64,000 bases of DNA, taken from Aliihoeflea sp023389195 (GTDB taxonomy: Bacteria; Pseudomonadota; Alphaproteobacteria; Rhizobiales; Rhizobiaceae). A model generated the notes under the pieces. It did not search any database. It worked only from the letters and a program-made list of their open reading frames with translations, and was not told the origin of the DNA. Position 1 is the first letter of the stretch, and every line of letters starts with the position of its first letter. Shown here one piece after another: positions 41,351 through 50,533 of this stretch. The DNA lies in the NCBI GenBank assembly GCA_023389195.1, contig JAEWET010000003.1:12784-76783 (forward strand). The letters run 5' to 3'. Position numbers and translations under genes: made by a program.

Positions 41351-42532
41351 ATGCAGATCGTTGCAACTGGAATGAAGACATTGGCGCTCGGCTGCGCGCT
41401 CACTGCAACCACGCTGACGGGCGCATTCGCGCAGGATGTCGACGCCGCGCTCGCGCGCATGAAGGCGCTGATGGCGGAACAGGGCGTGACGCTTGACTGG
41501 GCGGACGCCGAAGTTTCGGGCGCGAACGCCACTCTCACCGGCGTCACCGTCACCTCTGAAGGCACGGCGGAGCCGATCGGCGATATCGAAGTGACAGGCA
41601 TCGCGGATGCCGAAAACGGCTACCGCGTCGGCAGCATCGAAATGCCGACCTACACCGCAACCGAAGCCGGCGGCACGCTCACGCTGACCGACCTCGTGAT
41701 GGACGAAGTCTTTCTGCCCAACGAAGGCGTGGACGTTGGGGGTGCGGAAATCTTCTTCTACGAGCGCGCGGCGCTCGGCGCGGCGACGCTCGAGACCGAT
41801 GGCCGCGAGATTTTTTCCCTCACCAATCTGAACGTCGAAATCACGCCGCCCGAAGACGATGGCGAACTCGCCTTCACCGGCGGCGCCGACGCCTTCACGG
41901 CAGATCTGAGCGTTTCAGACGACCCCAAGCACACGGAAGTCCTGACGCGTCTCGGCTACGAACAGGTTTCCGGCAGCATGGCCTTTGCCGGAAGCTGGGC
42001 TGCGGGCGACGGGCGGCTGAAGCTGTCTCAATACGATTTCGTCGTCGACGACGCCGGGACGCTCGGCATCAGCTTCGACCTCAGCGGCTACACGCCCGAA
42101 TTCGTCAAGGCGTTGCGCGAGACCTCGGAACGCATGGCCGCAAGTTCGCAGGCGGAGCAATCGCGGCATGGTCTCGCCATGCTCGGCCTGATGCAACAGC
42201 TCAGCCTGCATGGGCTGGAGATTACCTATGACGACGCGTCACTGACGGCGAACGTGCTCGAATTCGCCGCCGAGGAACAGGAAATCTCGGCGGCCGACGT
42301 CGCCAACCAGACGAAGGCCGTCCTGCCCTTCATGATGGCCGGCATCAACGCCCCGCAGCTTTCGCAGATGGTGACGGCGGCGCTGTCGCAGTTCCTCGAC
42401 GACCCGCAATCGCTGACGATCCGCGCCGCGCCGGCGAAGCCCGTCCCGTTCTCGATGCTGCTCGCAGCGGGCATGGCCTCGCCCGACGCGCTCGTGCAGC
42501 AGTTGAATTTGAGCGTGACGGCGAACGATTAG
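41351..42532 (+). CDS. Exported protein of unknown function
   Basis: 393 residues, or 386 if the ATG at 41372 is used, which gives a cleaner signal peptide (MKTLALGCALTATTLTGAFA). The mature part is acidic and Thr/Gly-rich with repeating beta-like stretches (TLTGVTVTSEGTAEPIGDIE, then TLTLTDLVMDEVFLPNEG) and a helical C-terminal half. I recognise no named domain. Periplasmic or outer-membrane location is inferred from the signal only. It is flanked by the divergent parC and the convergent DUF922 gene. Confidence 0.7.
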   Translation: MQIVATGMKTLALGCALTATTLTGAFAQDVDAALARMKALMAEQGVTLDWADAEVSGANATLTGVTVTSEGTAEPIGDIEVTGIADAENGYRVGSIEMPTYTATEAGGTLTLTDLVMDEVFLPNEGVDVGGAEIFFYERAALGAATLETDGREIFSLTNLNVEITPPEDDGELAFTGGADAFTADLSVSDDPKHTEVLTRLGYEQVSGSMAFAGSWAAGDGRLKLSQYDFVVDDAGTLGISFDLSGYTPEFVKALRETSERMAASSQAEQSRHGLAMLGLMQQLSLHGLEITYDDASLTANVLEFAAEEQEISAADVANQTKAVLPFMMAGINAPQLSQMVTAALSQFLDDPQSLTIRAAPAKPVPFSMLLAAGMASPDALVQQLNLSVTAND

Positions 42533-42545
42533 GCGTTGAGCAAGG

Positions 42546-43136
42546 TCAGCCGTTGACGAGGGTCAGGATGAGCTGGTGGATGTTGCCGCCATTGCCCATC
42601 TCGACCCGGTCGAAGTCGCGGCTCTTCTGGCGTTGCGCCTGCGAAAGTTCGCCCAGCCGCGCCTGAAGCTTCTGTCGCACCTTCTGGCAGCCGGCGTCGT
42701 CGGGCGCGCTCAAGCCGACCGAATAGGCTTCGATGGCTCGGACCATGTCCTTGATGTCCTCGCCATGCACGTTCTCATGGGCGCGGATGCCCTCGATGAA
42801 CCGATCCCAGCTGCGCTGCATGTCCGCAGACAGGCTGCTCGACGGCTTGGGCAGCGCATAGGTGATGATCAGATGCGGGCGCGCGGTGACCAGCACGCAG
42901 GAACCGTCCGGCTGGGGCTGATAGTCGCGCGACCATTTCAGATCGAAATTCGTATAGGCGATGGCCCGGCCGATGCCGATCTTGGGGCCGTTCGCGCCGA
43001 TCGACTGGTAGAGCTCGATGCCGGTTGTGCCGGAGATTGAATACGGCTCGACCCGCTCGACGGCCTGCCAGTCGGCCCGGGCGGCAGGAATGGCAGCGGC
43101 GAGCAGGGCCAGCGCCAATGTTGCGCGTCGCATCAT
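42546..43136 (-). CDS. DUF922 predicted zinc-dependent protease
   Basis: 196 residues from the ATG at 43136, overlapping the pyroglutamyl peptidase stop by four bases, with GGAG before it. A signal peptide (TLALALLAAAIPAARA) is present. The motif IRAHENVHGEDIKDM near residue 128 has the H-E-x-x-H form of a zinc metallopeptidase. DUF922 proteins are exported and uncharacterised. Coupling to a peptidase gene suggests a shared role in peptide turnover. Confidence 0.8.
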   Translation of the reverse strand: MMRRATLALALLAAAIPAARADWQAVERVEPYSISGTTGIELYQSIGANGPKIGIGRAIAYTNFDLKWSRDYQPQPDGSCVLVTARPHLIITYALPKPSSSLSADMQRSWDRFIEGIRAHENVHGEDIKDMVRAIEAYSVGLSAPDDAGCQKVRQKLQARLGELSQAQRQKSRDFDRVEMGNGGNIHQLILTLVNG

Positions 43137-43777
43137 GATCCGCTCCATGCGTCGACCGACGCCGACAGAATGATGTCCGCACCGCGGTGCAGATCGGCGA
43201 GCGATAAGGTCGCTGCGGTCGCCGAAGCATCCGTGTCGAGCGGCGGGACGTGGATGAAGCCCGTCATCGCCGGCTTCAGGCCGTCGCAGGCATGGGCAGC
43301 GGAAAGCGTGAAGACCGTGTTGCACAGATAACCGCCGGCATCGTCCGACCATTCGACCGGCAAGCCGGCTGCGACGATACGTCGCTCCATCTCTTCGAGC
43401 GGCAGTGTCGCTGCGATCGTCTCAGGACCGGCGCAGATCGCGGCGGCCGCCGGCATGTTGCCCAGATTGTCCGGCCGCGCCTTGGCATTGGTGTTGCGGG
43501 CGACGCGCTCGAGGCGAAATCCTTTGCATTCACGCGCGAGCCCGAAATGCAGCGCGATGTCCGGCTCGAAATCCGCGCAGAGCGCGGCAAGCTGAGCCGC
43601 GATCGTGTCGTATTCGACGGACAGCACAGCCGTTTTCAGATCGGCATCGATTGCGGGCGGTGTCTCGCGCAGGCTTCCCACCAGCGCCTCGGTCGGGTTG
43701 ACCGGAGCGCCGGGGAAGACCGAAAATCCCGTCAGGAGAATGCGCGGGCGACGCTGCTCGGTCATGCCGCCCGTCAT
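43133..43777 (-). CDS. Pyroglutamyl-peptidase I-like (C15 family)
   Basis: 214 residues. Family landmarks: ILLTGFSVFPGAPVNPTEAL, catalytic Glu in FRLERVARN (~residue 88), Cys in GGYLCNTVF (~152) and His in GFIHVPPLD (~177). The enzyme removes N-terminal pyroglutamate. The start is three bases after the aspS stop. Rhizobial homologues of this type are common, but activity is predicted, not shown. Confidence 0.88.
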   Translation of the reverse strand: MTGGMTEQRRPRILLTGFSVFPGAPVNPTEALVGSLRETPPAIDADLKTAVLSVEYDTIAAQLAALCADFEPDIALHFGLARECKGFRLERVARNTNAKARPDNLGNMPAAAAICAGPETIAATLPLEEMERRIVAAGLPVEWSDDAGGYLCNTVFTLSAAHACDGLKPAMTGFIHVPPLDTDASATAATLSLADLHRGADIILSASVDAWSGS

Positions 43778-43780
43778 TCG

Positions 43781-45574
43781 TCACGCGTCCTTCTTCGCCG
43801 TCGGCGCGACGCGCAAGTGCAGTTCGCGCAGTTGCTGCGGCGTTGCCGGCGACGGCGCGTTCATCAGCAGGTCCTGCGCCTGCTGGTTCATCGGGAACAT
43901 GGTCACTTCGCGCAGGTTCTTCGCGCCGACCAGAAGCATGACGATGCGGTCGATGCCTGCCGCCATGCCGCCATGCGGCGGCGCGCCGTACTGGAACGCG
44001 CGATAGAGGCCGCCGAAGCGCTCCTCGACCGTCTCTCGGCTGAGACCCACCATCTCGAACGCCTTGACCATCGTCTCGGGCAAATGGTTGCGGATGCCGC
44101 CCGACGCGATCTCGAAGCCGTTGCAGACCATGTCGTACTGGAACGCCTTCAGCGCCAGCGGATCGTCGCCCTGCAAGCCTTCCATGCCGCCCTGCGGCAT
44201 CGAGAACGGGTTGTGCGCGAAGTCGATCTTCTTCTCGTCCTCGTTCCATTCGAAGAACGGGAAGTCCACGATCCAGCACAGTTCGAATCGGTCGCGGTCG
44301 ACGAGGTTCAGTTCCTCGCCCGCCCGCGTGCGCGCAGCGCCTGCGAAGGAGACGAACTTCTTCGGATCGCCCGCGACGAAGAAGCAGGCATCGCCGTCAT
44401 CGAGGCCAAGTTGATGGCGGACCGCCTCGGTGCGCTCCTCGCCGATGTTCTTGGCAAGCGGGCCGGCGCCTTCGAGCTTGTCGCCTTCCTTGCGCCAGAA
44501 GATATAGCCGAGACCCGGCTGGCCCTCGCCCTGCGCCCAGGAGTTCATCCGGTCGCAGAATGCGCGCGAGCCGCCGGTCTTCGCCGGGATTGCCCAAATC
44601 TGGTTCTGCTCGCCCGAAGCGAGAATGTTCGCGAACACCTTGAAGCCCGAGCCGCGGAAATGGTCGGAGACGTCCTGCATCTCGATCGGGTTGCGCAGGT
44701 CCGGCTTGTCGGAGCCGTATTTGCGCATGGCCTCGTCATAGGCAATGCGCGGGAATTTCTGCGTCACCGGCTTGCCGCCCGCGAAGGTCTCGAACACCTG
44801 ACGCAGCACCGACTCCATCGTCGAGAGCACGTCTTCCTGCTCGACGAAGCTCATTTCGAGGTCGAGCTGGTAGAACTCGCCCGGCAGACGGTCGGCGCGC
44901 GGGTCCTCGTCGCGGAAGCAGGGCGCGATCTGGAAATAGCGGTCGAAGCCCGACACCATGATCAACTGTTTGTAGATCTGCGGCGCCTGAGGCAGCGCGT
45001 AGAACGTGCCTTCATGGAGGCGCGACGGCACGAGGAAGTCGCGCGCGCCTTCAGGCGAGGAGGCCGTCAGGATCGGCGTCGAATATTCGGTGAACCCGAC
45101 GTCGGCCATGCGCTTGCGCATTTCGGCGATGATCTTCGTGCGCTGCACAATGTTCCTGTGCAGGCTTTCGCGGCGCAGGTCGAGGAAGCGGTACTTGAGG
45201 CGGATGTCCTCGGGATAGTCCGGCTCGCCGAAGACCGGCAGCGGGAGTTCTTTGGCCTTGGACAGCACTTCCATGTCGCGCGCGAAGATCTCGATCTCGC
45301 CGGTCGGCAGGTTCGCGTTGACCGTCTCGTCCATGCGCGCCTTGACCTCGCCATCGACGCGGATGACCCATTCGCCGCGCACCGTCTCGGCGACCTTGAA
45401 GCACGGCGAATCGGGATCGGCGACGATCTGCGTCAGGCCGTAATGGTCACGCAGGTCGATGAAGAGGAGGCCGCCATGGTCGCGCACGCGATGCACCCAG
45501 CCGGACACGCGAACATTCGCGCCGACGTCGCTCTTTCGAAGTTGCGCGCAAGTGTGGCTGCGATAGGCGTGCAT
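43781..45574 (-). CDS. aspS: Aspartyl-tRNA synthetase (Asp/Asn type)
   Basis: 597 residues from the ATG at 45574, the expected length for the bacterial type; the frame extends upstream without support. OB anticodon domain: HTCAQLRKSDVGANVRVSGW. Class II catalytic motifs include YQLDLEMSFVEQEDVLSTM and GAPPHGGMAAGIDRIVMLL. Alphaproteobacterial AspRS is usually non-discriminating, charging tRNA-Asn too when gatCAB is present; gatCAB is not in the window. Confidence 0.96.
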   Translation of the reverse strand: MHAYRSHTCAQLRKSDVGANVRVSGWVHRVRDHGGLLFIDLRDHYGLTQIVADPDSPCFKVAETVRGEWVIRVDGEVKARMDETVNANLPTGEIEIFARDMEVLSKAKELPLPVFGEPDYPEDIRLKYRFLDLRRESLHRNIVQRTKIIAEMRKRMADVGFTEYSTPILTASSPEGARDFLVPSRLHEGTFYALPQAPQIYKQLIMVSGFDRYFQIAPCFRDEDPRADRLPGEFYQLDLEMSFVEQEDVLSTMESVLRQVFETFAGGKPVTQKFPRIAYDEAMRKYGSDKPDLRNPIEMQDVSDHFRGSGFKVFANILASGEQNQIWAIPAKTGGSRAFCDRMNSWAQGEGQPGLGYIFWRKEGDKLEGAGPLAKNIGEERTEAVRHQLGLDDGDACFFVAGDPKKFVSFAGAARTRAGEELNLVDRDRFELCWIVDFPFFEWNEDEKKIDFAHNPFSMPQGGMEGLQGDDPLALKAFQYDMVCNGFEIASGGIRNHLPETMVKAFEMVGLSRETVEERFGGLYRAFQYGAPPHGGMAAGIDRIVMLLVGAKNLREVTMFPMNQQAQDLLMNAPSPATPQQLRELHLRVAPTAKKDA

Positions 45575-45703
45575 GGGAGGTTCTTCCGAATTCTGGATAG
45601 CAATGAGAAGCGCCTCGGGCGCTCCGAAAATCGGCGCGACAAGCGCACGCAGTGTCGCTTTTGTCAAGTTTTGCCGGTCGTCGGTATGGTTGAGCGGATC
45701 AGC

Positions 45704-45994
45704 TCAAAGGTCCAGTCCGCGCAGGCTTTGGGCGTGAACGACCGCGACGATCACGATGCCTTCGCTTTCCTCGACGTAGAAGATGACGTGACTGCCGTGC
45801 TCATGCCGGCGAAGGCCATTGCGAATGGAATCGGCGCGGCGGCCCATCTTGCGGAACTGAGCCAGCTTGTCGAACACGCCCTTCAATTCCTCGAAATAGC
45901 GCGCGGCCTGTCGCTCGCCGAACTGTTCGAAACCGTAGACGAATATGCTTGAAAGGTCTGCGTCCGCCCGCTCGCTCAGCCGGTACTCAGTCAC
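45704..45994 (-). CDS. parE: ParE/RelE family toxin
   Basis: 96 residues: YRLSERADADLSSIFVYGFE at the start, QFRKMGRRADSIRNGLRRHE in the middle and HVIFYVEESEGIVIVAVVHA near the end, the normal ParE pattern (gyrase poison in characterised members). It overlaps the antitoxin by eight bases. Note that the symbol refers to the plasmid-type toxin, not topoisomerase IV subunit B. Confidence 0.9.
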   Translation of the reverse strand: MTEYRLSERADADLSSIFVYGFEQFGERQAARYFEELKGVFDKLAQFRKMGRRADSIRNGLRRHEHGSHVIFYVEESEGIVIVAVVHAQSLRGLDL

Positions 45995-46265
45995 GCAGCG
46001 TACCGCTCAGTCTCGCCATCTCCTTGGCTTCGGCAAATATGTCGTCAAGCGACCGATTGCTGATGCCGCTCGCCATTCCCTCGTCGATGATCCGGCGCAA
46101 CTCCTCCATGCGCACTTCCTTGTCGCGCTCCGCCTCTCGCTTCTCGCGGTCGCGCCGGATCAGATCGCGGACGTAATCGCTGGAACTGGCGAAATAGCCG
46201 GCTTCGAGTTGATCCTCGACCCACTCCTTCATCTTCTCGGGCAGGGAAATGGTCATTGTTGCCAT
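45987..46265 (-). CDS. parD: ParD family antitoxin
   Basis: 92 residues from the ATG at 46265, with GGAG six bases upstream. The ribbon-helix-helix DNA-binding half is TISLPEKMKEWVEDQLEAGY followed by FASSSDYVRDLI; the C-terminal half is charged and would wrap the toxin. It should repress its own promoter, for which an inverted repeat is visible at 46278-46319. It lies upstream of parE and overlaps it. Confidence 0.92.
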   Translation of the reverse strand: MATMTISLPEKMKEWVEDQLEAGYFASSSDYVRDLIRRDREKREAERDKEVRMEELRRIIDEGMASGISNRSLDDIFAEAKEMARLSGTLRD

Positions 46266-46277
46266 AACAGTCTCCAT

Positions 46278-46319
46278 ATTTGTGAGCGATCATAACAGTA
46301 ATAAGCAAAATTCACAAAT
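46278..46319 (-). promoter_or_regulatory. parDE promoter with flanking inverted-repeat operator
   Basis: On the minus strand a -35 TTGTGA (46312-46317) and a -10 TATGAT (46289-46294) are separated by exactly 17 bases. ATTTGTGA at 46278-46285 and TCACAAAT at 46312-46319 are an 8-bp inverted repeat that covers the -35 and the expected start site. This fits autorepression by ParD. Confidence 0.65.
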
Positions 46320-46529
46320 AATGTGAAGCACGCTCGCCGCGCAGCTTTGGGCGAATCCGATCAGATCCCATTCGGCACGTTCGCCGTCGACGATCCCGCA
46401 TCCGCGGTGCAAGCGTTCGAGCCGTGGCTGCCACCCACGATGCCTGTGGGGTCACCCTCAAGGCCGGGCTGGATCATGGCTTCGCGCCGTGGCGCGGACT
46501 ATAGAACGAAGAACCCGGCACGGATTCCC

Positions 46530-47768
46530 ATGACCTCCATCCGCCCTCTCCTTCCCCTGCTCCTCGCCGCCGGCATCCTGCTCGCCGGTAATGGACTGCA
46601 GGGCACGCTGATCGCACTGCGTGGCCAGGAGGAAGGCTTTTCGACCGGCCTCATCGGCGTCATCGGTGCGGCTTATTTCGCCGGTTTCTTCCTCGGCTGC
46701 ATGACGATCACGCAGATGCTGCGCGCGGTCGGCCACATACGCTGCTTCGCTGCGCTCGCCGCCCTAGCCGCGAGCGGTACGCTGACGCTGGTTCTGTTCG
46801 TTGATCCGGTGCTGTGGATCATCGTCCGCTTCATTATCGGCTTCTGTTTCGCCGGCCTCTTCACCGTGATGGAAAGCTGGATCAATTCCAGCGTCGGCAA
46901 CGAGGCGCGCGGGCGCGCGACTGCCCTCTATCGCGTCATCGATCTCGTCGGCACGACGCTCTCGCAGTTCATGATCCCGCTTTTCGGCATCGAGGGCTTC
47001 ACGATCTTCGGCGTGATGGCGATCATGATCACGCTGTCGCTCGTGCCGGTCTCGCGCGGCGACCGCTCCAATCCCAAGCCGCCGGTGGAACTGAAGCTCG
47101 ACCTGAAGAGCGTCTGGCTGATCTCGCCGCTCGCCTGCATCGGCTCGGCAGTCGCGGGGCTCGCCAACAGCGCGTTTCGTCTCGTCGGCCCGCTCTATGC
47201 GCAGTCGATCGGCATGAATGTCGGCGAGATCGCAACCTTCATCTCATTGGGCGTCATCGGCGGCGTTGTGCTGCAATATCCGCTCGGGTCCCTGTCTGAC
47301 CGCTGGGACCGGCGCAAGACCCTGCTGCTGACCTCCGCCGCCGCAATGCTGGCCGCGCTCGCGCTCGCGCTGGCGACCGACGCGGGCAGCCTGATCCATT
47401 TCGCGCTGATCCTGATATTCTCGGCCTTCGCCATGCCGATCTATTCGCTGGCGGCGGCGCACGGAAACGACAATGCGGGCGAAGGCGGCTATGTGAAGGT
47501 CGCCGCCGCGTTGATGTTCTTCTATGCCATCGGTGCCGTGATCGGCCCCCTCGCCTCTTCGGCGTTGCTGACGCAGTTCGGCAATTCGGCGCTCTTCTTC
47601 TATCTGGTCGGTGTCTACGCGCTCTTCATCTGCGTCACGCTCTACCGGATGCGCGTGCGCGCCGCCCCGCCGCGTGCCGAGCGCGGCCGCTTCACCGCGC
47701 TTTTGCGGACCTCGCCGTTCTTCGCCAAGCTTGCGCACAAGCCGGGCAAGGCCGACAGGTCGAACTGA
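46530..47768 (+). CDS. MFS transporter (YcaD-like)
   Basis: 412 residues from the ATG at 46530; the frame continues upstream through sequence without membrane character. Twelve hydrophobic segments, with the MFS loops GSLSDRWDRRKTLLLTSAAA in the second half and VMESWINSSVGNEARGRAT in the first, the latter typical of the YcaD family. Substrate unknown. It stands 264 bases after the antitoxin start and 77 before rnd. Confidence 0.8.
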   Translation: MTSIRPLLPLLLAAGILLAGNGLQGTLIALRGQEEGFSTGLIGVIGAAYFAGFFLGCMTITQMLRAVGHIRCFAALAALAASGTLTLVLFVDPVLWIIVRFIIGFCFAGLFTVMESWINSSVGNEARGRATALYRVIDLVGTTLSQFMIPLFGIEGFTIFGVMAIMITLSLVPVSRGDRSNPKPPVELKLDLKSVWLISPLACIGSAVAGLANSAFRLVGPLYAQSIGMNVGEIATFISLGVIGGVVLQYPLGSLSDRWDRRKTLLLTSAAAMLAALALALATDAGSLIHFALILIFSAFAMPIYSLAAAHGNDNAGEGGYVKVAAALMFFYAIGAVIGPLASSALLTQFGNSALFFYLVGVYALFICVTLYRMRVRAAPPRAERGRFTALLRTSPFFAKLAHKPGKADRSN

Positions 47769-47845
47769 TCCGCGTCGAGAATCCGGTTGACGCACGGTCG
47801 ATCGGCTGTGAATGAGAAGCAAACGACAGGATAGCCAAGCAAGAC

Positions 47846-49009
47846 ATGCATCTCATTCAGGATCAGGCCGAACTCGAAGCCGTCGTCGCCCAGCTCGAAC
47901 AGTCGAGCTTCGTCACCGTCGATACCGAATTCATTCGCGAGACGACGTTCTGGCCCATCCTGTGCCTGATCCAGATGGCCGCGCCCGGCGTCACCGCCTT
48001 GGTCGATCCGCTTTCCAAGAACATCGACCTCGCACCCTTCTTCCGCCTGATGGCGAACGAGAAGGTCATCAAGGTCTTCCATGCTGCGCGGCAGGACATC
48101 GAGATCGTCTTCCATCTCGGCGACATGATCCCGCATCCCGTCTTCGACACGCAGGTCGCGGCGATGGTCTGCGGCTTCGGCGACAGCGTCTCCTATGACC
48201 AGCTCGTCCAACGGATCACCGGAACCCGGCTCGACAAGTCGTCCCGCTTCACCGATTGGCGCCATCGCCCGCTTTCCGACAAGCAGCTCGAATATGCGCT
48301 CGCCGATGTCACCTACCTGATCGATGTCTACGAACATCTGCGCGCCGAACTCGAGCGCGAGGATCGCGCCCACTGGCTGACCGAAGAAATGGACGTCCTC
48401 ACCGCCCGCGAGACTTACGATCCACATCCCGACGATGCCTGGAAGCGGCTCAAGATGCGGGTGCGCAAGCCGCAGGAACTGGCGATCGTGCAGGCGCTGG
48501 CCGCATGGCGCGACCGCGAGGCGCGCGAGCGTGACGTGCCGCGTCAGCGCGTCGTCAAGGACGACGCCATTTACGAGATCGCCCAGCAAGGCCCGCGCGA
48601 CAGCCAGGCGCTCGGGCGATTGCGTTCGACGCCGAAGGGCTGGGAGCGCTCGTCGACCGCCGCCGCGCTTCTCGAAATCGTCAACAAGGCGCTAGACCTG
48701 CCCAAGGAGCAGCTTCCGAAAATGCCCAAGCAGGTGCATCAGCCGGAAGGATCGGGCGCCGCCGTCGAACTCCTGAAGGTCCTTCTCAAGATGATCGCCG
48801 AGAAGGAAGGCGTCGCGCCGAAGGTGCTCGCCTCGGGCGACGACCTCGAAAAGATCGCCGGCGAAGGCGAGGACGCCACGGTTCCGGCCCTCGCGGGCTG
48901 GCGCCGCGAAGTCTTCGGCGAACGCGCGCTGCAACTCGTGCGCGGCGAGGTCGGCGTGAAATTCGAGAAGCGCCGGGTCGTCGCGTTCGATATCGCCGCC
49001 GGCGAATAG
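47846..49009 (+). CDS. rnd: Ribonuclease D
   Basis: 387 residues. DEDD exonuclease domain (1-~180): FVTVDTEFIRETTFWPILC, VFHAARQDIEIVFHLG, and YALADVTYLIDVYEHL. An HRDC domain follows (~210-285) and a further helical C-terminus. It trims 3' ends of tRNA and other small RNAs. Its stop is adjacent to the ppx stop. Confidence 0.94.
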   Translation: MHLIQDQAELEAVVAQLEQSSFVTVDTEFIRETTFWPILCLIQMAAPGVTALVDPLSKNIDLAPFFRLMANEKVIKVFHAARQDIEIVFHLGDMIPHPVFDTQVAAMVCGFGDSVSYDQLVQRITGTRLDKSSRFTDWRHRPLSDKQLEYALADVTYLIDVYEHLRAELEREDRAHWLTEEMDVLTARETYDPHPDDAWKRLKMRVRKPQELAIVQALAAWRDREARERDVPRQRVVKDDAIYEIAQQGPRDSQALGRLRSTPKGWERSSTAAALLEIVNKALDLPKEQLPKMPKQVHQPEGSGAAVELLKVLLKMIAEKEGVAPKVLASGDDLEKIAGEGEDATVPALAGWRREVFGERALQLVRGEVGVKFEKRRVVAFDIAAGE

Positions 49010-50527
49010 CTATTCGCCGTCGACCACCAGTTCCATCGGCCGCCCTAGAACCTTGGACAACTGCGCCATGCGCCCGGCGGGGCGCTCGCCCATCAGGCCG
49101 GCATGTTCAGCAGGGATGACCAGGCAGAGTGTGCCGTCGGGCCGCGTGCGCCAGGTCAGATTCGGAATGATGCCCGGCATCGAGGCCGAGAGCAGATAGA
49201 CGACGCGCAGCAGCGCGCCGAGAACGCGGGCGCGCTCGACATAATGGGGCGTTGCCAGCGCCCGCATCTCCGGCGAGACGGAGTCCTCGAAGACGCCCTC
49301 GTGCCGGAACAGGTTCGCCAGCGCGATGAAGGCGCGGCCGGGATGGTCGACGCCGATGAACGAAGCGTGGGCGATGATGTTGAGCGACTGCGTGCCGCGA
49401 TATTCGGGGTGCGCGCGCCAGCCGATATCGGCGAGCAGGCATGCGGCCTGCCGGTAGCGCGAATCCGCCTCGCTTTCCTCGATCCCGAAGGTGCGGAAGC
49501 TTGTCCCCGTCCATTCGGCCAGTTCGCGCGAATGGGTGACCGAGCGGGCGCGCAGGATCGCCAGTTCCTCGGCGGCCGAGATCAGTGGGTCCTTCTGTTT
49601 TTCCTCGTCTGACAACAGCGAATAAAGATAGCCCTCGCGCACGCCGAGCGCCGAGACCACTACCTTTTCCGGCTTCATCGAGCGCATGACTTCGAGCAGC
49701 GTCGTCGCGCCGTAAGGCAAGAGCCCGCGCCGGTTCTTGGAGATCCGGTCGATGCCCTTGACCTTGTCGAGTTCGCCGGACGCGACCTGTTTCAGGAAGT
49801 CGGACAGCCCTTCCATCGGCATTTCGTAGTGGTGCATCACGTTGAGGCGGTAGCCGTTCACCATCATGTGGAGGCGGGCAAGGTTTCGCCACGTGCCGCC
49901 GACGCAATAGAAGGTGCGGCCCTGCCCCGCGCGCAGAAGCTGGGCGCGGATCAGTTCGGTGCGCGCGATCTTGGTCGCGGCCGTTGGCGAGTTCTGCGCC
50001 ATTTCCTGCAGGCGAAGCCCGCCGAGCGGGAGGGTGATGCCGTCGCCGATCGTCTCGCCCGAAACGTCGACGAGTTCGAGGCTGCCGCCGCCAAGATCGC
50101 CCGCGATGCCGTCGGCCGGATGAAAGCCGGAAATGATGCCGAGCGCGGAATAGTAGGCTTCCTGCCGGCCGGTCAGGACCTTGATCTTCGTGCCGAGAAT
50201 GTCCTCGGCGCGCGAGATGAAATCCGGCCCGTTTTCCGCCTCGCGCGCGGCGGCGGTCGCGATGACGTGGAGGCTTTCGGCGCCAGCCTGCTCGGATAGG
50301 GCGCGGAAGCGGCCGAATTCCTCGACCGCGCGGCGTACGCCATCGGGGTCGAGCTTGCCGGTCGTCACGATGCCGCGGCCGAGGCCCGCCAGCATCTTCT
50401 CGTTGAAGAGCACGGTCGGCGAGCGCGCGATGCCCTCATAGATGACGAGACGGATGGAATTCGAGCCGATGTCGATGATCGACAGCGGACGCCGGTCCTG
50501 CAACCGGCCCTGGGAGGTGGCGATCAT
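49010..50527 (-). CDS. ppx: Exopolyphosphatase (Ppx/GppA family)
   Basis: 505 residues. ASKHA-fold motifs: SIIDIGSNSIRLVIYEG at the N-terminus, IATAAAREAENG, and DLGGGSLELVDV (~residue 145). A C-terminal HD-like helical domain follows. It degrades polyphosphate (or pppGpp) from the ends. It begins six bases after ppk ends, so polyphosphate synthesis and breakdown are encoded together. Confidence 0.92.
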   Translation of the reverse strand: MIATSQGRLQDRRPLSIIDIGSNSIRLVIYEGIARSPTVLFNEKMLAGLGRGIVTTGKLDPDGVRRAVEEFGRFRALSEQAGAESLHVIATAAAREAENGPDFISRAEDILGTKIKVLTGRQEAYYSALGIISGFHPADGIAGDLGGGSLELVDVSGETIGDGITLPLGGLRLQEMAQNSPTAATKIARTELIRAQLLRAGQGRTFYCVGGTWRNLARLHMMVNGYRLNVMHHYEMPMEGLSDFLKQVASGELDKVKGIDRISKNRRGLLPYGATTLLEVMRSMKPEKVVVSALGVREGYLYSLLSDEEKQKDPLISAAEELAILRARSVTHSRELAEWTGTSFRTFGIEESEADSRYRQAACLLADIGWRAHPEYRGTQSLNIIAHASFIGVDHPGRAFIALANLFRHEGVFEDSVSPEMRALATPHYVERARVLGALLRVVYLLSASMPGIIPNLTWRTRPDGTLCLVIPAEHAGLMGERPAGRMAQLSKVLGRPMELVVDGE

Positions 50528-50533
50528 GCGGCC

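Noticed and set aside
43250..45952. A 900-codon plus-strand frame opposite aspS
   Set aside because: It covers the pyroglutamyl peptidase, aspS and part of the toxin gene in antisense with low-complexity Arg/His/Asp content; shadow.
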